A DNA stretch of 64,000 bases from Thermocatellispora tengchongensis (GTDB lineage Bacteria; Actinomycetota; Actinomycetes; Streptosporangiales; Streptosporangiaceae). Below are positions 22,454 to 31,005 of this stretch, one piece after another. Position 1 is the first letter of the stretch; the number at the start of each line of letters is the position of its first letter. The stretch is from contig NZ_JACHGN010000001.1 of the NCBI RefSeq assembly GCF_014202315.1, positions 271,757 to 335,756 of the forward strand, given 5' to 3'. Under the pieces are notes generated by a model, which was not told where the DNA came from, did no database searches, and saw nothing but the letters and a program-made list of their open reading frames with translations. Made by a program: the position numbers and the translations under genes.

Positions 22454-23800
22454 GTGGTCAAACGTCTCATCCCGGCGCTGCTCGCGCTGGCGGCCGTGCT
22501 CGCCTGGGCGGGGCCGGCCGCGGCTCACGGCCGGAGCGGGGAGGCCGACGTCCGCTTCGCCCAGACGATCGCCGGCATGGAGATCACCGTCGTGGTGCGG
22601 GCGAGCGTGGCGGTGCCGTCGCCGTTGCAGGTGGACGTGGTCGCGCACGAGCCGGGGCCGGGCGGGCGGCTCGACCTGGAGCTGCGCTCGATCGAGGACG
22701 GCGGCTCCTCGTCCGGAAGCGTCCGGATCGAGGCGGACCGGCCGGGGATGTACCCGCTGGTCCTGGCCGTGGACCGGGTGGGCCCGCACGAGCTGGAGCT
22801 GCGGGCGGGCGGCGAGCGGTCGGTGCTGCCGTTCGCGGTGCTGGTGCCGGAGACGCCGCTGTGGGAGGTCGTGGTGTACGCGGCCTTCGCGTGCGCCGCG
22901 GTCGCGCTGATCGGCGCGCTGGTGGGCGCGGCGCTGGCGCGGCGGGCGGTCGCCGCCGGGTTCGCCGGCGGGTTCGCGGTCGCGACCGTCGTGGCGTTCA
23001 CCGCCGGGCTGTTGTCGCCGTGGTTCGCGCCTACCGTCCCCGAGGGCGCGCCGCCCGCGCCGCCGCCGGAACAGCTCCTCGGCCGGCCGAACGCGCAGCC
23101 GGTGATCGAGGTGCTGCCCGGACGGCCGGCCCCGGGGACGGAGTTCCGGCTGCGGGTGGAGCTGTTCGACGGCTCGACCGGGCGGCCGGCCGACGACCTG
23201 GTGGAGCACCACGGGGCCCTGTCGCACGTCGTGGTGACCAGCCAGGACGGCTCGTACTTCCGGCACGTGCACCCGATCAGGACCGGGCCGGGCACGTACG
23301 AGGTGCGGCTGCGCACCGAGACGGCGGGCCGCCACCGCGTGTACGCCGAGTTCGAGCGCGCCGACGCCGGCGGGCAGCTCGTGTCCGGCGAGTTCACCGT
23401 CGCCGGGGCGGGGACGGCGGCCGAAGAGGAGGACGAGGCCCGATCCGGGGCGTCCGGCCCGGCGCCGGTGCTCCAACCGGCGCGGCCGGTGGCCGGGAGA
23501 CCGGTGCGGATCACGCTCGACGCCGGGACCGCCGACCTCCAGCCGTGGCTCGGCATGGCGGGCCACCTGATCGTCCGCAGTGACGACGGCGGCTACCTGG
23601 GCCACGTCCACGAGGCCGGTTCGATGGCCGCGGAGAACCCGCCGGACGAGTCGGTCGCCCGCTACGGCCCGATGCTGGAGTTCACCTTCAGCTTCCCCCG
23701 GCCCGGCCGCTACCTGGCCTGGATCCAGTACGCCAGGAACTACCGGATCGTCACGGTGCCGCACGTCATCGAGGTCGCGGCCGAAGGGAGCCCCCGTTGA
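22454..23800 (+). CDS. Exported membrane-anchored protein with His-containing Ig-like domains
   Basis: A 448-residue protein: signal peptide (residues 1-24, 'AHG' after cleavage), an N-terminal beta domain, two adjacent hydrophobic segments (~139-185, 'VVVYAAFACAAVALIGALVG'), then two beta-rich domains. Each of these has a His-x-His motif: 'HHGALSHVVVTSQDGSYFRH' followed by 'VHPI', and 'GGYLGHVHEAGSM'. Such 'HLHP' domains occur in actinobacterial proteins beside copper and heavy-metal genes. Start GTG 22454. It is first of six genes whose starts overlap the preceding stops. Metal binding outside the membrane is inferred, not shown. Confidence 0.65.
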   Translation: MVKRLIPALLALAAVLAWAGPAAAHGRSGEADVRFAQTIAGMEITVVVRASVAVPSPLQVDVVAHEPGPGGRLDLELRSIEDGGSSSGSVRIEADRPGMYPLVLAVDRVGPHELELRAGGERSVLPFAVLVPETPLWEVVVYAAFACAAVALIGALVGAALARRAVAAGFAGGFAVATVVAFTAGLLSPWFAPTVPEGAPPAPPPEQLLGRPNAQPVIEVLPGRPAPGTEFRLRVELFDGSTGRPADDLVEHHGALSHVVVTSQDGSYFRHVHPIRTGPGTYEVRLRTETAGRHRVYAEFERADAGGQLVSGEFTVAGAGTAAEEEDEARSGASGPAPVLQPARPVAGRPVRITLDAGTADLQPWLGMAGHLIVRSDDGGYLGHVHEAGSMAAENPPDESVARYGPMLEFTFSFPRPGRYLAWIQYARNYRIVTVPHVIEVAAEGSPR

Positions 23801-24210
23801 CCCGTCGCCGGGTGTACCTCGTCCTGCCCCTGCTGCTGATCACGGCCGTGGTCGCCTGGCTCCTGCGCGGGGGCGGCGGCAGCCCCGGCCCCGTGGAGCT
23901 GACGGGCAGGGGCGCGCACTACGCGGTCACCCTGGCGCTGGAGCCGAGCACGGGCCCGCTGGAGGCGCGGGTCGAGGTCGAGCCGGCCTCCCCGGCGGAG
24001 GTGTCGCTGTTCGCGGTGATGCCGCACATGGGCCACACGACCCCCGAGATCGCGGCCCGGGACGACGGCGCGGGCCGGTACGTGGCCCGCGGCGAGCTGT
24101 TCACCATGACCGGCGCCTGGGAGATCGGCATCCGGGTGCAGGGCGCCGCGGGCACCGAGGTGATCAGGATCAACACGCTGGTCGGACGAGGAGAAGAGGA
24201 GACGCCGTGA
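23797..24210 (+). CDS. FixH/YtkA-like membrane-anchored protein
   Basis: A 137-residue protein with one N-terminal membrane anchor (~7-24, 'YLVLPLLLITAVVAWLL') and an extracytoplasmic beta domain with the YtkA/FixH pattern 'VMPHMGHTTPEIAARDDGAG' then 'RYVARGELFTMTGAWEI'. The Met/His-rich 'MPHMGH' could bind copper. The start is TTG, overlapping the previous stop (TTGA) with AAGGGAG upstream. Relatives accompany cytochrome oxidase or copper proteins. Confidence 0.72.
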   Translation: MTRRRVYLVLPLLLITAVVAWLLRGGGGSPGPVELTGRGAHYAVTLALEPSTGPLEARVEVEPASPAEVSLFAVMPHMGHTTPEIAARDDGAGRYVARGELFTMTGAWEIGIRVQGAAGTEVIRINTLVGRGEEETP

Positions 24211-25319
24211 CGGCGATCAAAGCGATGACGGACCCACCGGGTTCCGCCCCGGTGCGCGACGTGCCGCGCCGGGAGGTGGCCGGCGCCTGGTTCCTGCTGC
24301 TCGGCTACACCACGCTGCTGGTCGGCATGGTGTGGGACGGGCAGTGGCACGGGGACGTGGGCCCCGACAACTTCTGGACCGCGCCCCATCTGCTGCTCTA
24401 CACCGGCACCGGCATCATCGGGCTCACCTGCCTGACGGTGGTGCTGCTGTCGACCTGGGCGCGGGGACCGGCCACGTCCACCCCGTCGGTGACGGTGTTC
24501 CGGACCTTCCGGGCGCCCTGGCCGTTCCTGGTCGGCGGGCTCGGCGCGTCGGGCAACCTGCTGTACGCCGGCTCCGACCTGTGGTGGCACGAGCTGTACG
24601 GCTTCGACATCGCGGCCGGGACCACGCCTTCGCACTTCGGGCTCGGGCTGTCCATCCAGGTGGAGATCATCGCCATGGTGATGGCGTTCGCCGTGCTGCG
24701 CCGCACCCGCTCGGAGCGGTGGGGCCTGGCGCTGGCCATCGGCGTGGCCACCATCGGCTCGACGTCGGCGTTCGGCATGGTCTCCGAGCTGATCTTCGAC
24801 TGGCTGCCGGGGGTGGCCCCGCGCGTGCTCGGGCTCGGCGCCGTGGGCGCGCTCACGCTCAGCCTCATCGTCGGCCTGACCCGTGGCTGGCACTGGCCGG
24901 CCGCGGCGGGCCTGACGTTCCTGGGCGTACAGGGCGCGCTCGCGCTGTTCGCGCCGGCCGCCACCCGCTGGTACGCCGACGCCATCGGCCAGCCGATGCG
25001 TGACTACGCCGCGGGCATGCCGCAGGTGCTGATCGGGTTCCCGGTGACCTTCCCGCTGATCGCGTTGGCGGCCGGCGGTGTGGTGGCGTGGGCGGTGCGG
25101 CGCGGCGTCGGGCCGCTGCGGATCACCGCGGCCGTCGGCGTGATCGCCGGGATCAACACCGCGATCTTCTACAACGTCCTCGGTGTGGAGATGAACCTGC
25201 TGGTCACGCTGCTGGCGGTGTCGGCCGTCGGGGCCGGCATGGGCTGGCTGGGCTGGCAGTGCGCGGCCATGCTGCGCCGCTTCGGCATGACCGGGGCCAC
25301 CCGGACGGTGACCGCGTGA
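24207..25319 (+). CDS. Polytopic membrane protein of unknown function
   Basis: About 370 residues with eight to ten hydrophobic segments. His and Trp residues lie near membrane edges ('VWDGQWHGDVGPDNFWTAPH', 'SDLWWHELYGFD', 'TTPSHFGLG'), which could hold metal or heme, but no family was recognised. GTG 24207 overlaps the upstream stop (GTGA) and follows GAGGAG. The gene is co-transcribed with the FixH-like protein and the exported His-rich protein, so a role in metal or heme handling at the membrane is inferred. Confidence 0.6.
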   Translation: MTAIKAMTDPPGSAPVRDVPRREVAGAWFLLLGYTTLLVGMVWDGQWHGDVGPDNFWTAPHLLLYTGTGIIGLTCLTVVLLSTWARGPATSTPSVTVFRTFRAPWPFLVGGLGASGNLLYAGSDLWWHELYGFDIAAGTTPSHFGLGLSIQVEIIAMVMAFAVLRRTRSERWGLALAIGVATIGSTSAFGMVSELIFDWLPGVAPRVLGLGAVGALTLSLIVGLTRGWHWPAAAGLTFLGVQGALALFAPAATRWYADAIGQPMRDYAAGMPQVLIGFPVTFPLIALAAGGVVAWAVRRGVGPLRITAAVGVIAGINTAIFYNVLGVEMNLLVTLLAVSAVGAGMGWLGWQCAAMLRRFGMTGATRTVTA

Positions 25320-25939
25320 AGCCGCGCGGCGGCCGTCGTCTGCGGAGGGCGGTGGTGGCGGTGGGAGCAGCGGTGACGGTGCTGCTGACGGTGCTGCTGA
25401 CGGCCGCCGGGCCGGCCGTCGCCGCCGCGCCGCCCCTGCCCGGTGAGATCGTCCACACCGAGACCGTACGGATGAGCGATCAGTCCACGATGACCGTATC
25501 GTTCACCAAGTGGCCGATCCGCGCCCTGCAGTCGCTGGACTTCACCTTCGAGCCGGCGGGCGGCATCGAAGGGCGGACGGGGCTGGTCACGACGGTCTCC
25601 CCGTCCGGCGACCGCAGGGGGCTGCAGGGCATCGTCCTGGAGCGCCGCGGCGACAGTATCGTGCTGCCGCGGCACCCGAGGGCCCGTCAGGTGTGGGGAC
25701 TGGACGTCGTCTCGCTGCCGGAGGAGGGAACGTGGCGGTTCGAGTTCGCCGTCGAGGGGCGGGGCGGGACCTCGACGGGGGTCCTCCCGATCCGGGCGAT
25801 CGAGCAGCCGGGCCCGCCGCTGGCGCTGAGCTGGACCGTCGCGCTGACGCCGTGGGCGCCGGTGGCGGTGCTGGTGGCCGTCGGCTGGGGGCGTACCCGC
25901 CGGATCAGGAAGAGCGCCCCACCCGCCTGGAGTGGGTGA
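25316..25939 (+). CDS. Exported, membrane-anchored protein of unknown function
   Basis: A 207-residue protein: signal peptide (~1-37, Arg-rich then hydrophobic, ending 'AVAAA'), a beta-rich domain with 'TMTVSFTKWPIRALQSLDFT' and a C-terminal hydrophobic segment (~170-193) followed by a basic tail, i.e. a type I membrane protein. GTG start overlaps the previous stop. The domain resembles a small extracytoplasmic sensor or partner, and the histidine kinase follows at once, so it may feed the signal to it. No family recognised. Confidence 0.6.
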   Translation: MKPRGGRRLRRAVVAVGAAVTVLLTVLLTAAGPAVAAAPPLPGEIVHTETVRMSDQSTMTVSFTKWPIRALQSLDFTFEPAGGIEGRTGLVTTVSPSGDRRGLQGIVLERRGDSIVLPRHPRARQVWGLDVVSLPEEGTWRFEFAVEGRGGTSTGVLPIRAIEQPGPPLALSWTVALTPWAPVAVLVAVGWGRTRRIRKSAPPAWSG

Positions 25940-27042
25940 GCGACGCCCTGCTGGCCAGCCTGCCGCCGCTGGTGGCCTGGCTGATCGGGCAGGCCGGCGA
26001 CCGTGACGGCGGCATGGCCGTGGTGCTGTCGCTGGCCTGCGCGCAGTCGCTGGCGCTGATGTGGTCGCGGAGGTTCCCGCTGTCGGCGCTGAGCGTGGTC
26101 GTCGCGCTGGAGCTGACCCTGGCGCTGCTGAAGACGCCGGTCCTGGTGGCCCCCCTGGTCGCCGCGTCCCGCCTCGGGGCGTGGGGCCGGGGGGACCGGC
26201 GGGTGATCGGCGTGGTGGCGGTGCTGGCGCTGCTGCTGGCCGGACTGCCGATCACCCTGTTCGCGATCGGAGACCCGCTGCGGGTGGTGGCCGTGTACGC
26301 GGCGCTGGCGCTGCTGTTCGTCGGGTTCTGGGCGGTCGGCCGGGTGGACGGCCGCCAGCGCGACCGCATCCGCGAGTTGCAGGCGCGCTCGCGCGCCCTG
26401 GAGGCCGAGCGCGAGCAGGCCGAGCGGCGCGCGGCCGAGCGTGAGCGGGCGCTGCTGGCCAGGGAGCTGCACGACATCCTCAATCACTCGGTGACGACCA
26501 TGGTCGTGGACGCCGAGGCCGCCGCCGACACGCTCGACGGCATGGAGGAGACGCTGCGACGGGTGGCCCGTACCGGCCGGGAGTCGCTGGCCGAGCTGCG
26601 GCGCCTGCTGGGCGTGCTGCGGGAGACTCCCGGGCACGACCCGCTGTCGCCGCCGCCGAAGCTGGACCAGCTTGAGGCCCTGGTGGCGGCCGTGCCGCCG
26701 GGCGGGCCGAGGGTGGTGCTGGAGCGCGAGGGCGACGTGCGGCAGGTCGACACGAGCATCGAGCTGGCCGCGTACCGGGTCGTGCAGGAGGCGCTGACCA
26801 ACGTGGCCAAGCACGCCGGGCCGGTGGACGTGCGGGTGGTGCTGGCGTACGCGCCGGCCCGGCTGACCATCCGGGTCGCCAACCCGCTGCCGGGCGGGCC
26901 GGGCGCGATCGGGAACGGGGCCGGCGTGGGGCTGATCGGCATGAGGGAGCGCGTGGAACTGCTCGGGGGTTCGGTGCGGGTGACCCGCGGCCCCGGCTCC
27001 TTCGAGGTGTGCGCGACGCTGCCGCTGCGGAGTGTGACGTGA
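25936..27042 (+). CDS. Sensor histidine kinase (HisKA_3, DesK/NarL type)
   Basis: A 368-residue kinase: four to five N-terminal membrane segments (~1-135), a coiled coil (~140-172), the HisKA_3 dimerisation helix with phosphoacceptor His179 in 'LARELHDILNHSV', and an HATPase_c domain with the N box 'AAYRVVQEALTNVAKHAG' and a G box 'GNGAGVGLIGMRERV'. GTG 25936 overlaps the previous stop. Partner: the next gene, also with a stop/start overlap. No large outer sensor domain is present, so the signal is membrane-related or comes from the preceding exported proteins. Confidence 0.92.
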   Translation: MSDALLASLPPLVAWLIGQAGDRDGGMAVVLSLACAQSLALMWSRRFPLSALSVVVALELTLALLKTPVLVAPLVAASRLGAWGRGDRRVIGVVAVLALLLAGLPITLFAIGDPLRVVAVYAALALLFVGFWAVGRVDGRQRDRIRELQARSRALEAEREQAERRAAERERALLARELHDILNHSVTTMVVDAEAAADTLDGMEETLRRVARTGRESLAELRRLLGVLRETPGHDPLSPPPKLDQLEALVAAVPPGGPRVVLEREGDVRQVDTSIELAAYRVVQEALTNVAKHAGPVDVRVVLAYAPARLTIRVANPLPGGPGAIGNGAGVGLIGMRERVELLGGSVRVTRGPGSFEVCATLPLRSVT

Positions 27043-27713
27043 CGGCCATCCGGGTCCTGGTGTGCGACGACGAGCAGCTCCTGCGGGAGGCGCTGGTCCG
27101 GCTGGTCGGCGCGGCCGACGACCTGACCGTGGTACGCGCGGTGGGCGACGGCGCGGCGGCCGTCGAGGCCGCGGCCGAGCTGCGCCCGGACGTGGTGCTG
27201 ATGGACATCCGGCTGCCCGGCATGGACGGCATCGAGGCCACCCGCCGCATCGTCGCCCAGGACGGCCCGGCACGGGTGCTGATCCTGACGACGTACGACC
27301 TGGACAGCTACGTCTACGCGGGCCTGCAGGCAGGGGCCAGCGGGTTCCTGCTGAAGGACGCGCCGGGCGAGCGCATCCGCGACGGCATCCGCATCGTCGC
27401 CGCAGGCCAGTCGGTGCTGGCGCCCGAGGCGACCACCCGCATGATCGAGGTGCTGCAGCCCATGCTCCCCACCGAGGAGGACCGCGCGCTGCTGGCGGCG
27501 GCCGAGCGGCTGACCGACCGCGAACGCGAGGTGTGCGAGCTGATCGCCGAAGGGCTGTCCAACGACGAGATCGCGCACCGGCTGGTCATCAGCCGGTACA
27601 CCGTCAAGGTGCACGTGTCGAACATCCTCACCAAGCTGGGGCTGCCCGACCGGGTGCACGTGCTGATCTCATGGTCCCGGCTGCGCGGCCACTGGCCCCG
27701 GCCGGATCGCTGA
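27039..27713 (+). CDS. NarL/LuxR-type response regulator
   Basis: A 224-residue regulator. Receiver domain with acidic pair 'CDDE', phosphorylated Asp56 ('VVLMDIRLPGMDG') and Lys106 ('LLKDA'); C-terminal LuxR helix-turn-helix ('LTDREREVCELIAEGLSNDE' and 'VISRYTVKVHVSNILTKLG'). GTG 27039 overlaps the kinase stop. It probably controls this operon, for which the 16-bp palindrome at 22379 is the obvious candidate site. Confidence 0.93.
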   Translation: MTAIRVLVCDDEQLLREALVRLVGAADDLTVVRAVGDGAAAVEAAAELRPDVVLMDIRLPGMDGIEATRRIVAQDGPARVLILTTYDLDSYVYAGLQAGASGFLLKDAPGERIRDGIRIVAAGQSVLAPEATTRMIEVLQPMLPTEEDRALLAAAERLTDREREVCELIAEGLSNDEIAHRLVISRYTVKVHVSNILTKLGLPDRVHVLISWSRLRGHWPRPDR

Positions 27714-27765
27714 CCCTCTCGGCCGCGCCGCGGCCCGCCGCGGTCAACGGGGGCCGCGAGCCCGA

Positions 27766-28503
27766 TCACGCCGGGCCGTCGTCGTCCAGCCAGTAGCGCA
27801 GGTAGAAGTCCGGCTTGGCGAGGAAGCGGCGCCAGTGGTCCACGAGCTGCAGCTCCTCCCACTGTTTCGGGTGGATGCCGTCGGCGTCGAGTTCGAGGAT
27901 GTGCGCGCCGGGGACGGTGGTGAGGATCGGGGAGTGGGTGGCGCAGATGATCTGGCCGCCGCTGCGCGCCGCGCGCCGCAGAAGGGCGACCAGGCGCAGG
28001 GTGGACTGGAAGGACAGGGCGGCCTCGGGCTCGTCCATGAGGTAGATGCCAGGGCCCGACACCATGTGTTCCAGCACGGTCAGGAAGCCCTCGCCGTGTG
28101 ACTGCTCGTCGGGGTGCTCCTCCCAGTAGCCGGGCAGGCCCGAGACGGAGCGGCCCAGGTTGATCAGGGTTTCGGCGCGGAAGAAGAACGCACGCCGCTT
28201 CAGGCGGGGGCCGCGGGTGAGCCGCAGGCCGGCGGCGGTGAAGTCGGCCTCCAGCACGCCGCCCAGCTCGGTCCCGGGGCCGGTGCTGGCGTAACGGGTG
28301 CCGGCCTTGCCGCCCTCGGAGTTGACGCCGCACGCGTCGGCTATCGCCTCGATCAGCGTGGACTTGCCGGAGCCGTTCTCGCCCACCAGGAACGTGACCG
28401 GGGCGGTCAGCTCCAGGCCGTGTTCGGCCAGATGCCGGACGGGAGGCAGCGCGGCGGCCCACCCGTCCGGCAGACGGGGAACGGTCAGTCGGGTGATTAG
28501 CAT
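27766..28503 (-). CDS. AAA-family (ABC-type) ATPase, OLD/SMC-like
   Basis: A 245-residue single-domain ATPase: Walker A 'FLVGENGSGKST', Q-loop region 'FFFRAETLIN', ABC-like signature region before Walker B, 'GIYLMDEPEAALS' and the His switch 'CATHSPILTT'. It has no membrane or DNA-binding segment. Such small ATPases occur alone in many bacteria and, fused to nucleases, in OLD-type defence. No nuclease domain is attached here and no partner gene is evident. Convergent with the two-component operon. Confidence 0.85.
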   Translation of the reverse strand: MLITRLTVPRLPDGWAAALPPVRHLAEHGLELTAPVTFLVGENGSGKSTLIEAIADACGVNSEGGKAGTRYASTGPGTELGGVLEADFTAAGLRLTRGPRLKRRAFFFRAETLINLGRSVSGLPGYWEEHPDEQSHGEGFLTVLEHMVSGPGIYLMDEPEAALSFQSTLRLVALLRRAARSGGQIICATHSPILTTVPGAHILELDADGIHPKQWEELQLVDHWRRFLAKPDFYLRYWLDDDGPA

Positions 28504-28564
28504 GGCTCCTCGTACGGTCGGCGGTGGGGGTCGGCGGGGAGGAAGGGTTCGTGGCGGTGGCGCA

Positions 28565-29527
28565 TCAGGCCACCCGCTCCTCGATCAGGCCGTTGATGAG
28601 GGAGGCGCCGCGTTCGGCGTCGTCGATGCTGATGACGAACTGGCCGCCGGACTTGTAGCGGATGACCAGGCAGTCGCCGCCGCGGAGCATGAGGGTGGCG
28701 CTGCCGGGCACGCCGCGCAGGCCCCAGCCGCCCACCTGGCTCGGGTAGCGCGGCTCCGACCAGGCCCGGTCGATGGCCGACAGCCTGATCCGGCGTACCG
28801 GCCAGCCGAACGGGCCGAAGCCGACGGCCACGCCGTCCTCGGTCACGCGTACGGAGATCGTACCGGTCATCGCGCCGGAGACGGCCGCGATCAGGAAGGC
28901 GAAGGCCATCGACGCCCAGACGTTCGCGGGCAGGCCGAGCACCAGCCCGACGGCGATGGTGACGACCAGGGCCACGGCGGAGATCGCGGTGAGGGCCAGC
29001 AGCCAGGGGTTGCCGAGGCGGCTGACCCAGACCGACCGCTGTCCGGGGCGCAGGCGCAGCCGCGGGGCCCGCTCCCGTGCGGGGGGCGCCTGGTCGGGCT
29101 CGCCGCGGCCGAGCGCGCCCGCGATCACGCCGGCGGCGGCACTCGCGCCGAGCACCGCCAGGACGGTCCAGCCCGGCAGCTCCGCCTCCTGCCAGGAGGC
29201 GCGGTCGAGGTTGGCGTACAGGGTGCTCACCTCGACGCCGATGGAGAACAGGCCCCAGGCGAACAGGAAGCCCCACCAGTAGCCGCGGCCGAGCCGGCGC
29301 TCCAGCGCCCGGCCGCGCAGCGCGATGCCCATGAGCAGTGCCCAGGGCAGCAGCCAGAGGAGCAGCGTGATCACCAGATGCGCGGTGAACGGGGCGCTGT
29401 TGTCGGGGCGGTCGCTCCAGTGGGTGGCGAGCGGCTCGGGCAGCCGGTCGCGCAGGGACAGGGGGACGGTGACGAGGACGGCGGTGACGATCAGTCCCCA
29501 GGCCGCGCCCGTCAGCCGGTACGTCAT
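28565..29527 (-). CDS. DUF1648-containing membrane protein
   Basis: A 320-residue membrane protein. N-terminal DUF1648-like part ('RLPEPLATHWSDRPDNSAPF', with about three membrane segments), a second set of two to three segments (~135-220), and a C-terminal cytoplasmic PH-like beta domain. It overlaps the upstream GntR gene by 4 bp (ATGA), the usual arrangement of YtrA-type GntR/DUF1648 pairs. Function unknown; possibly a membrane component under cell-envelope stress control. Confidence 0.8.
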   Translation of the reverse strand: MTYRLTGAAWGLIVTAVLVTVPLSLRDRLPEPLATHWSDRPDNSAPFTAHLVITLLLWLLPWALLMGIALRGRALERRLGRGYWWGFLFAWGLFSIGVEVSTLYANLDRASWQEAELPGWTVLAVLGASAAAGVIAGALGRGEPDQAPPARERAPRLRLRPGQRSVWVSRLGNPWLLALTAISAVALVVTIAVGLVLGLPANVWASMAFAFLIAAVSGAMTGTISVRVTEDGVAVGFGPFGWPVRRIRLSAIDRAWSEPRYPSQVGGWGLRGVPGSATLMLRGGDCLVIRYKSGGQFVISIDDAERGASLINGLIEERVA

Positions 29528-29871
29528 GGCAGCTCCTTCAGGATCTCGATGAGGTCCTCACGGCGGTAGCCGCGTCTTTCGGCCTCTTCCAGCAGCTCAC
29601 GCATGCGTTGCACGATCAGCGCGCGGCCCTCGGCCTGCCGCGCGACGCTGACGCCGCGTCCGCGCCGGAACTCCAGCAGCCCTTCGTCGCGCAGCTCGCG
29701 CAGCGCGCGCAGCACGGTGTTGGCGTTGATGCCGAGGGCGTCGGCGAGGTCGCGCGCCGGTGGCAGGCGGTCGCCGGGGGCGTAGGAGCCGTCGCCGATG
29801 GCTCGGCGGATCGCGCCGGCTACCTGCTCGTGCAGGGGCCGCGCGTCGTTGAGATCGAGCGTTAGCAGCAT
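29524..29871 (-). CDS. GntR-family regulator, YtrA subfamily
   Basis: A 115-residue regulator: GntR winged helix ('LHEQVAGAIRRAIGDGSYAP', 'LPPARDLADALGINANTVLR') and only a short C-terminal dimerisation helix, the YtrA hallmark. Start ATG 29871. Two copies of a 21-bp dyad stand directly upstream, so it very likely represses its own operon with the DUF1648 membrane protein. Confidence 0.92.
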   Translation of the reverse strand: MLLTLDLNDARPLHEQVAGAIRRAIGDGSYAPGDRLPPARDLADALGINANTVLRALRELRDEGLLEFRRGRGVSVARQAEGRALIVQRMRELLEEAERRGYRREDLIEILKELP

Positions 29872-29925
29872 GGTGCTATCCAGACTAGCGCCAATGATAG
29901 AGATAGTGCTACTTTTATTAGCACC
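29872..29925. promoter_or_regulatory. Twin GntR (YtrA-type) operators
   Basis: GGTGCTA-N7-TAGCGCC (29872-29892) and GTGCTA-N7-TAGCAC (29906-29924), the same half-sites and spacing, centred 33 bp apart, just upstream of the GntR start. Confidence 0.7.
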
Positions 29926-29940
29926 ATCGGGTGGGTTGGT

Positions 29941-30768
29941 TCAACGGCGGCCGACAGCGCCCAGGACGCCGCCCTTGGACAGGCCGTCGGGCACGTACGG
30001 GTCGTCGTTGCGCCAGTCCTGCACCGGCACGACCCCGGGGTCGAGAAGGCGCAGACCCTCGAAGTAGCCCGCGACCTGCTCGGCGTCGCGCCAGGCGATG
30101 GCGCCCCGCGAGGTGCCGCGGTAGACCTCGCGGGTCTCCTCCATCTTCTCCGGGTCGGCCAGCTCGTGCTCGACGTAGCCGTGCGAGATGAGCAGGTAGC
30201 CGCCGGGGACCAGCGCCGAGCGGAAGGTGGACACGATCTCGGCCACCTGGTCGTCGTCGTGGAAGAAGTGCAGGATCGCCGCGAGCAGGATCGCCACCGG
30301 CTTGCCGAAGTCGAGGTGCGCCCGCACCTGCGGGTGCTCCAGGATGCCGCGCGGGTCGGCGACGTCGCCGTCGATGACGATCGTGTCCGGGGTGTCGGCG
30401 AGCAGAGCGCGGGCGTGGACCAGCACGATCGGGTCGTTGTCCACGTAGACGACCCGGGCGTCCGGGGTCACCCGGGCGACCACCTGGTGCACGTTGTCCT
30501 GGGTGGGCAGGCCGGTGCCGATGTCGAGGAACTGCCGCACCCCGGCCTCGGCCATGTGGCGCACGGCCCGGCGCAGGAAGCCGCGGTTGGCACGGGCCAT
30601 CTCGCGGATGTTCCCGCCCGTCTGCATCCCGATCTGGATGATCTTCTCGGCCGCCTCGCGGTCGGCCGCGAAGTTGTCCTTGCCGCCCAGGTAGTAGTCG
30701 TACATGCGGGCCACGCTCGGCACCGTCGGATCCACGCCGGGCGGCACATCCTGCTCTTCGTCCGTCAT
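29941..30768 (-). CDS. DUF574 (S-adenosylmethionine-dependent) methyltransferase
   Basis: A 275-residue class I methyltransferase-fold protein of the actinobacterial DUF574 family: opening 'PSVARMYDYYLGGKDNFAAD', SAM loop 'FLDIGTGLPTQDN', 'VVYVDNDPIVLVHARALL', then 'VAILLAAILHFFHDDD' and 'GGYLLISHGY'. ATG 30768 is preceded by GGGGAGAA; the frame stays open far upstream, but that part is antisense to the peptidase gene. The substrate is unknown for this very common family. Confidence 0.9.
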   Translation of the reverse strand: MTDEEQDVPPGVDPTVPSVARMYDYYLGGKDNFAADREAAEKIIQIGMQTGGNIREMARANRGFLRRAVRHMAEAGVRQFLDIGTGLPTQDNVHQVVARVTPDARVVYVDNDPIVLVHARALLADTPDTIVIDGDVADPRGILEHPQVRAHLDFGKPVAILLAAILHFFHDDDQVAEIVSTFRSALVPGGYLLISHGYVEHELADPEKMEETREVYRGTSRGAIAWRDAEQVAGYFEGLRLLDPGVVPVQDWRNDDPYVPDGLSKGGVLGAVGRR

Positions 30769-30852
30769 TTCTCCCCTTCCTGGTCGGAGGGTTCTGGTCA
30801 GGGCGTTCCGGTCAGGGCGGATGATAGGCGGAATCGCGCCGCGCCGATCTTG

Positions 30853-30986
30853 AGCCTTCCGCTGGGAGGAAGGCTGGTAGAATGGATTTCGAATCCACTT
30901 GTCCGCGACGGCCGAAAGGCCCAGTTCGCGGGCGGTTCCCCTCTCGTGTGGCCGCTGTCCGGAGTCATCGGATAGCGGCTTTTTTG
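30853..30986 (+). ncRNA. Structured RNA element ending in an intrinsic terminator (sRNA or attenuator)
   Basis: Four successive helices: AGCCTTCC/GGAAGGCT (30853-30875), TGGATT/AATCCA (30883-30897), an 8-bp stem GTCCGCGA/TCGCGGGC (30901-30933) enclosing GGCC-GAAA-GGCC with a GNRA tetraloop, and a terminator GCCGCTGTCCG/CGGATAGCGGC (30951-30979, one G-U pair) followed by six T. It ends 20 bp before the S9 peptidase start. It is either a leader controlling that gene by termination or a free small RNA. No known riboswitch class was recognised, and it is not a tRNA (no T-arm). Confidence 0.55.
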
Positions 30987-31005
30987 TTGTCCGGAAAGGT
31001 GTTAA

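Noticed and set aside
30868-30950. tRNA-Ser-like reading of the structured RNA (loop TTTCGAA)
   Set aside because: No T-arm with GTTCGA, no pairing acceptor stem, and the helices fit a terminator-ended element better.
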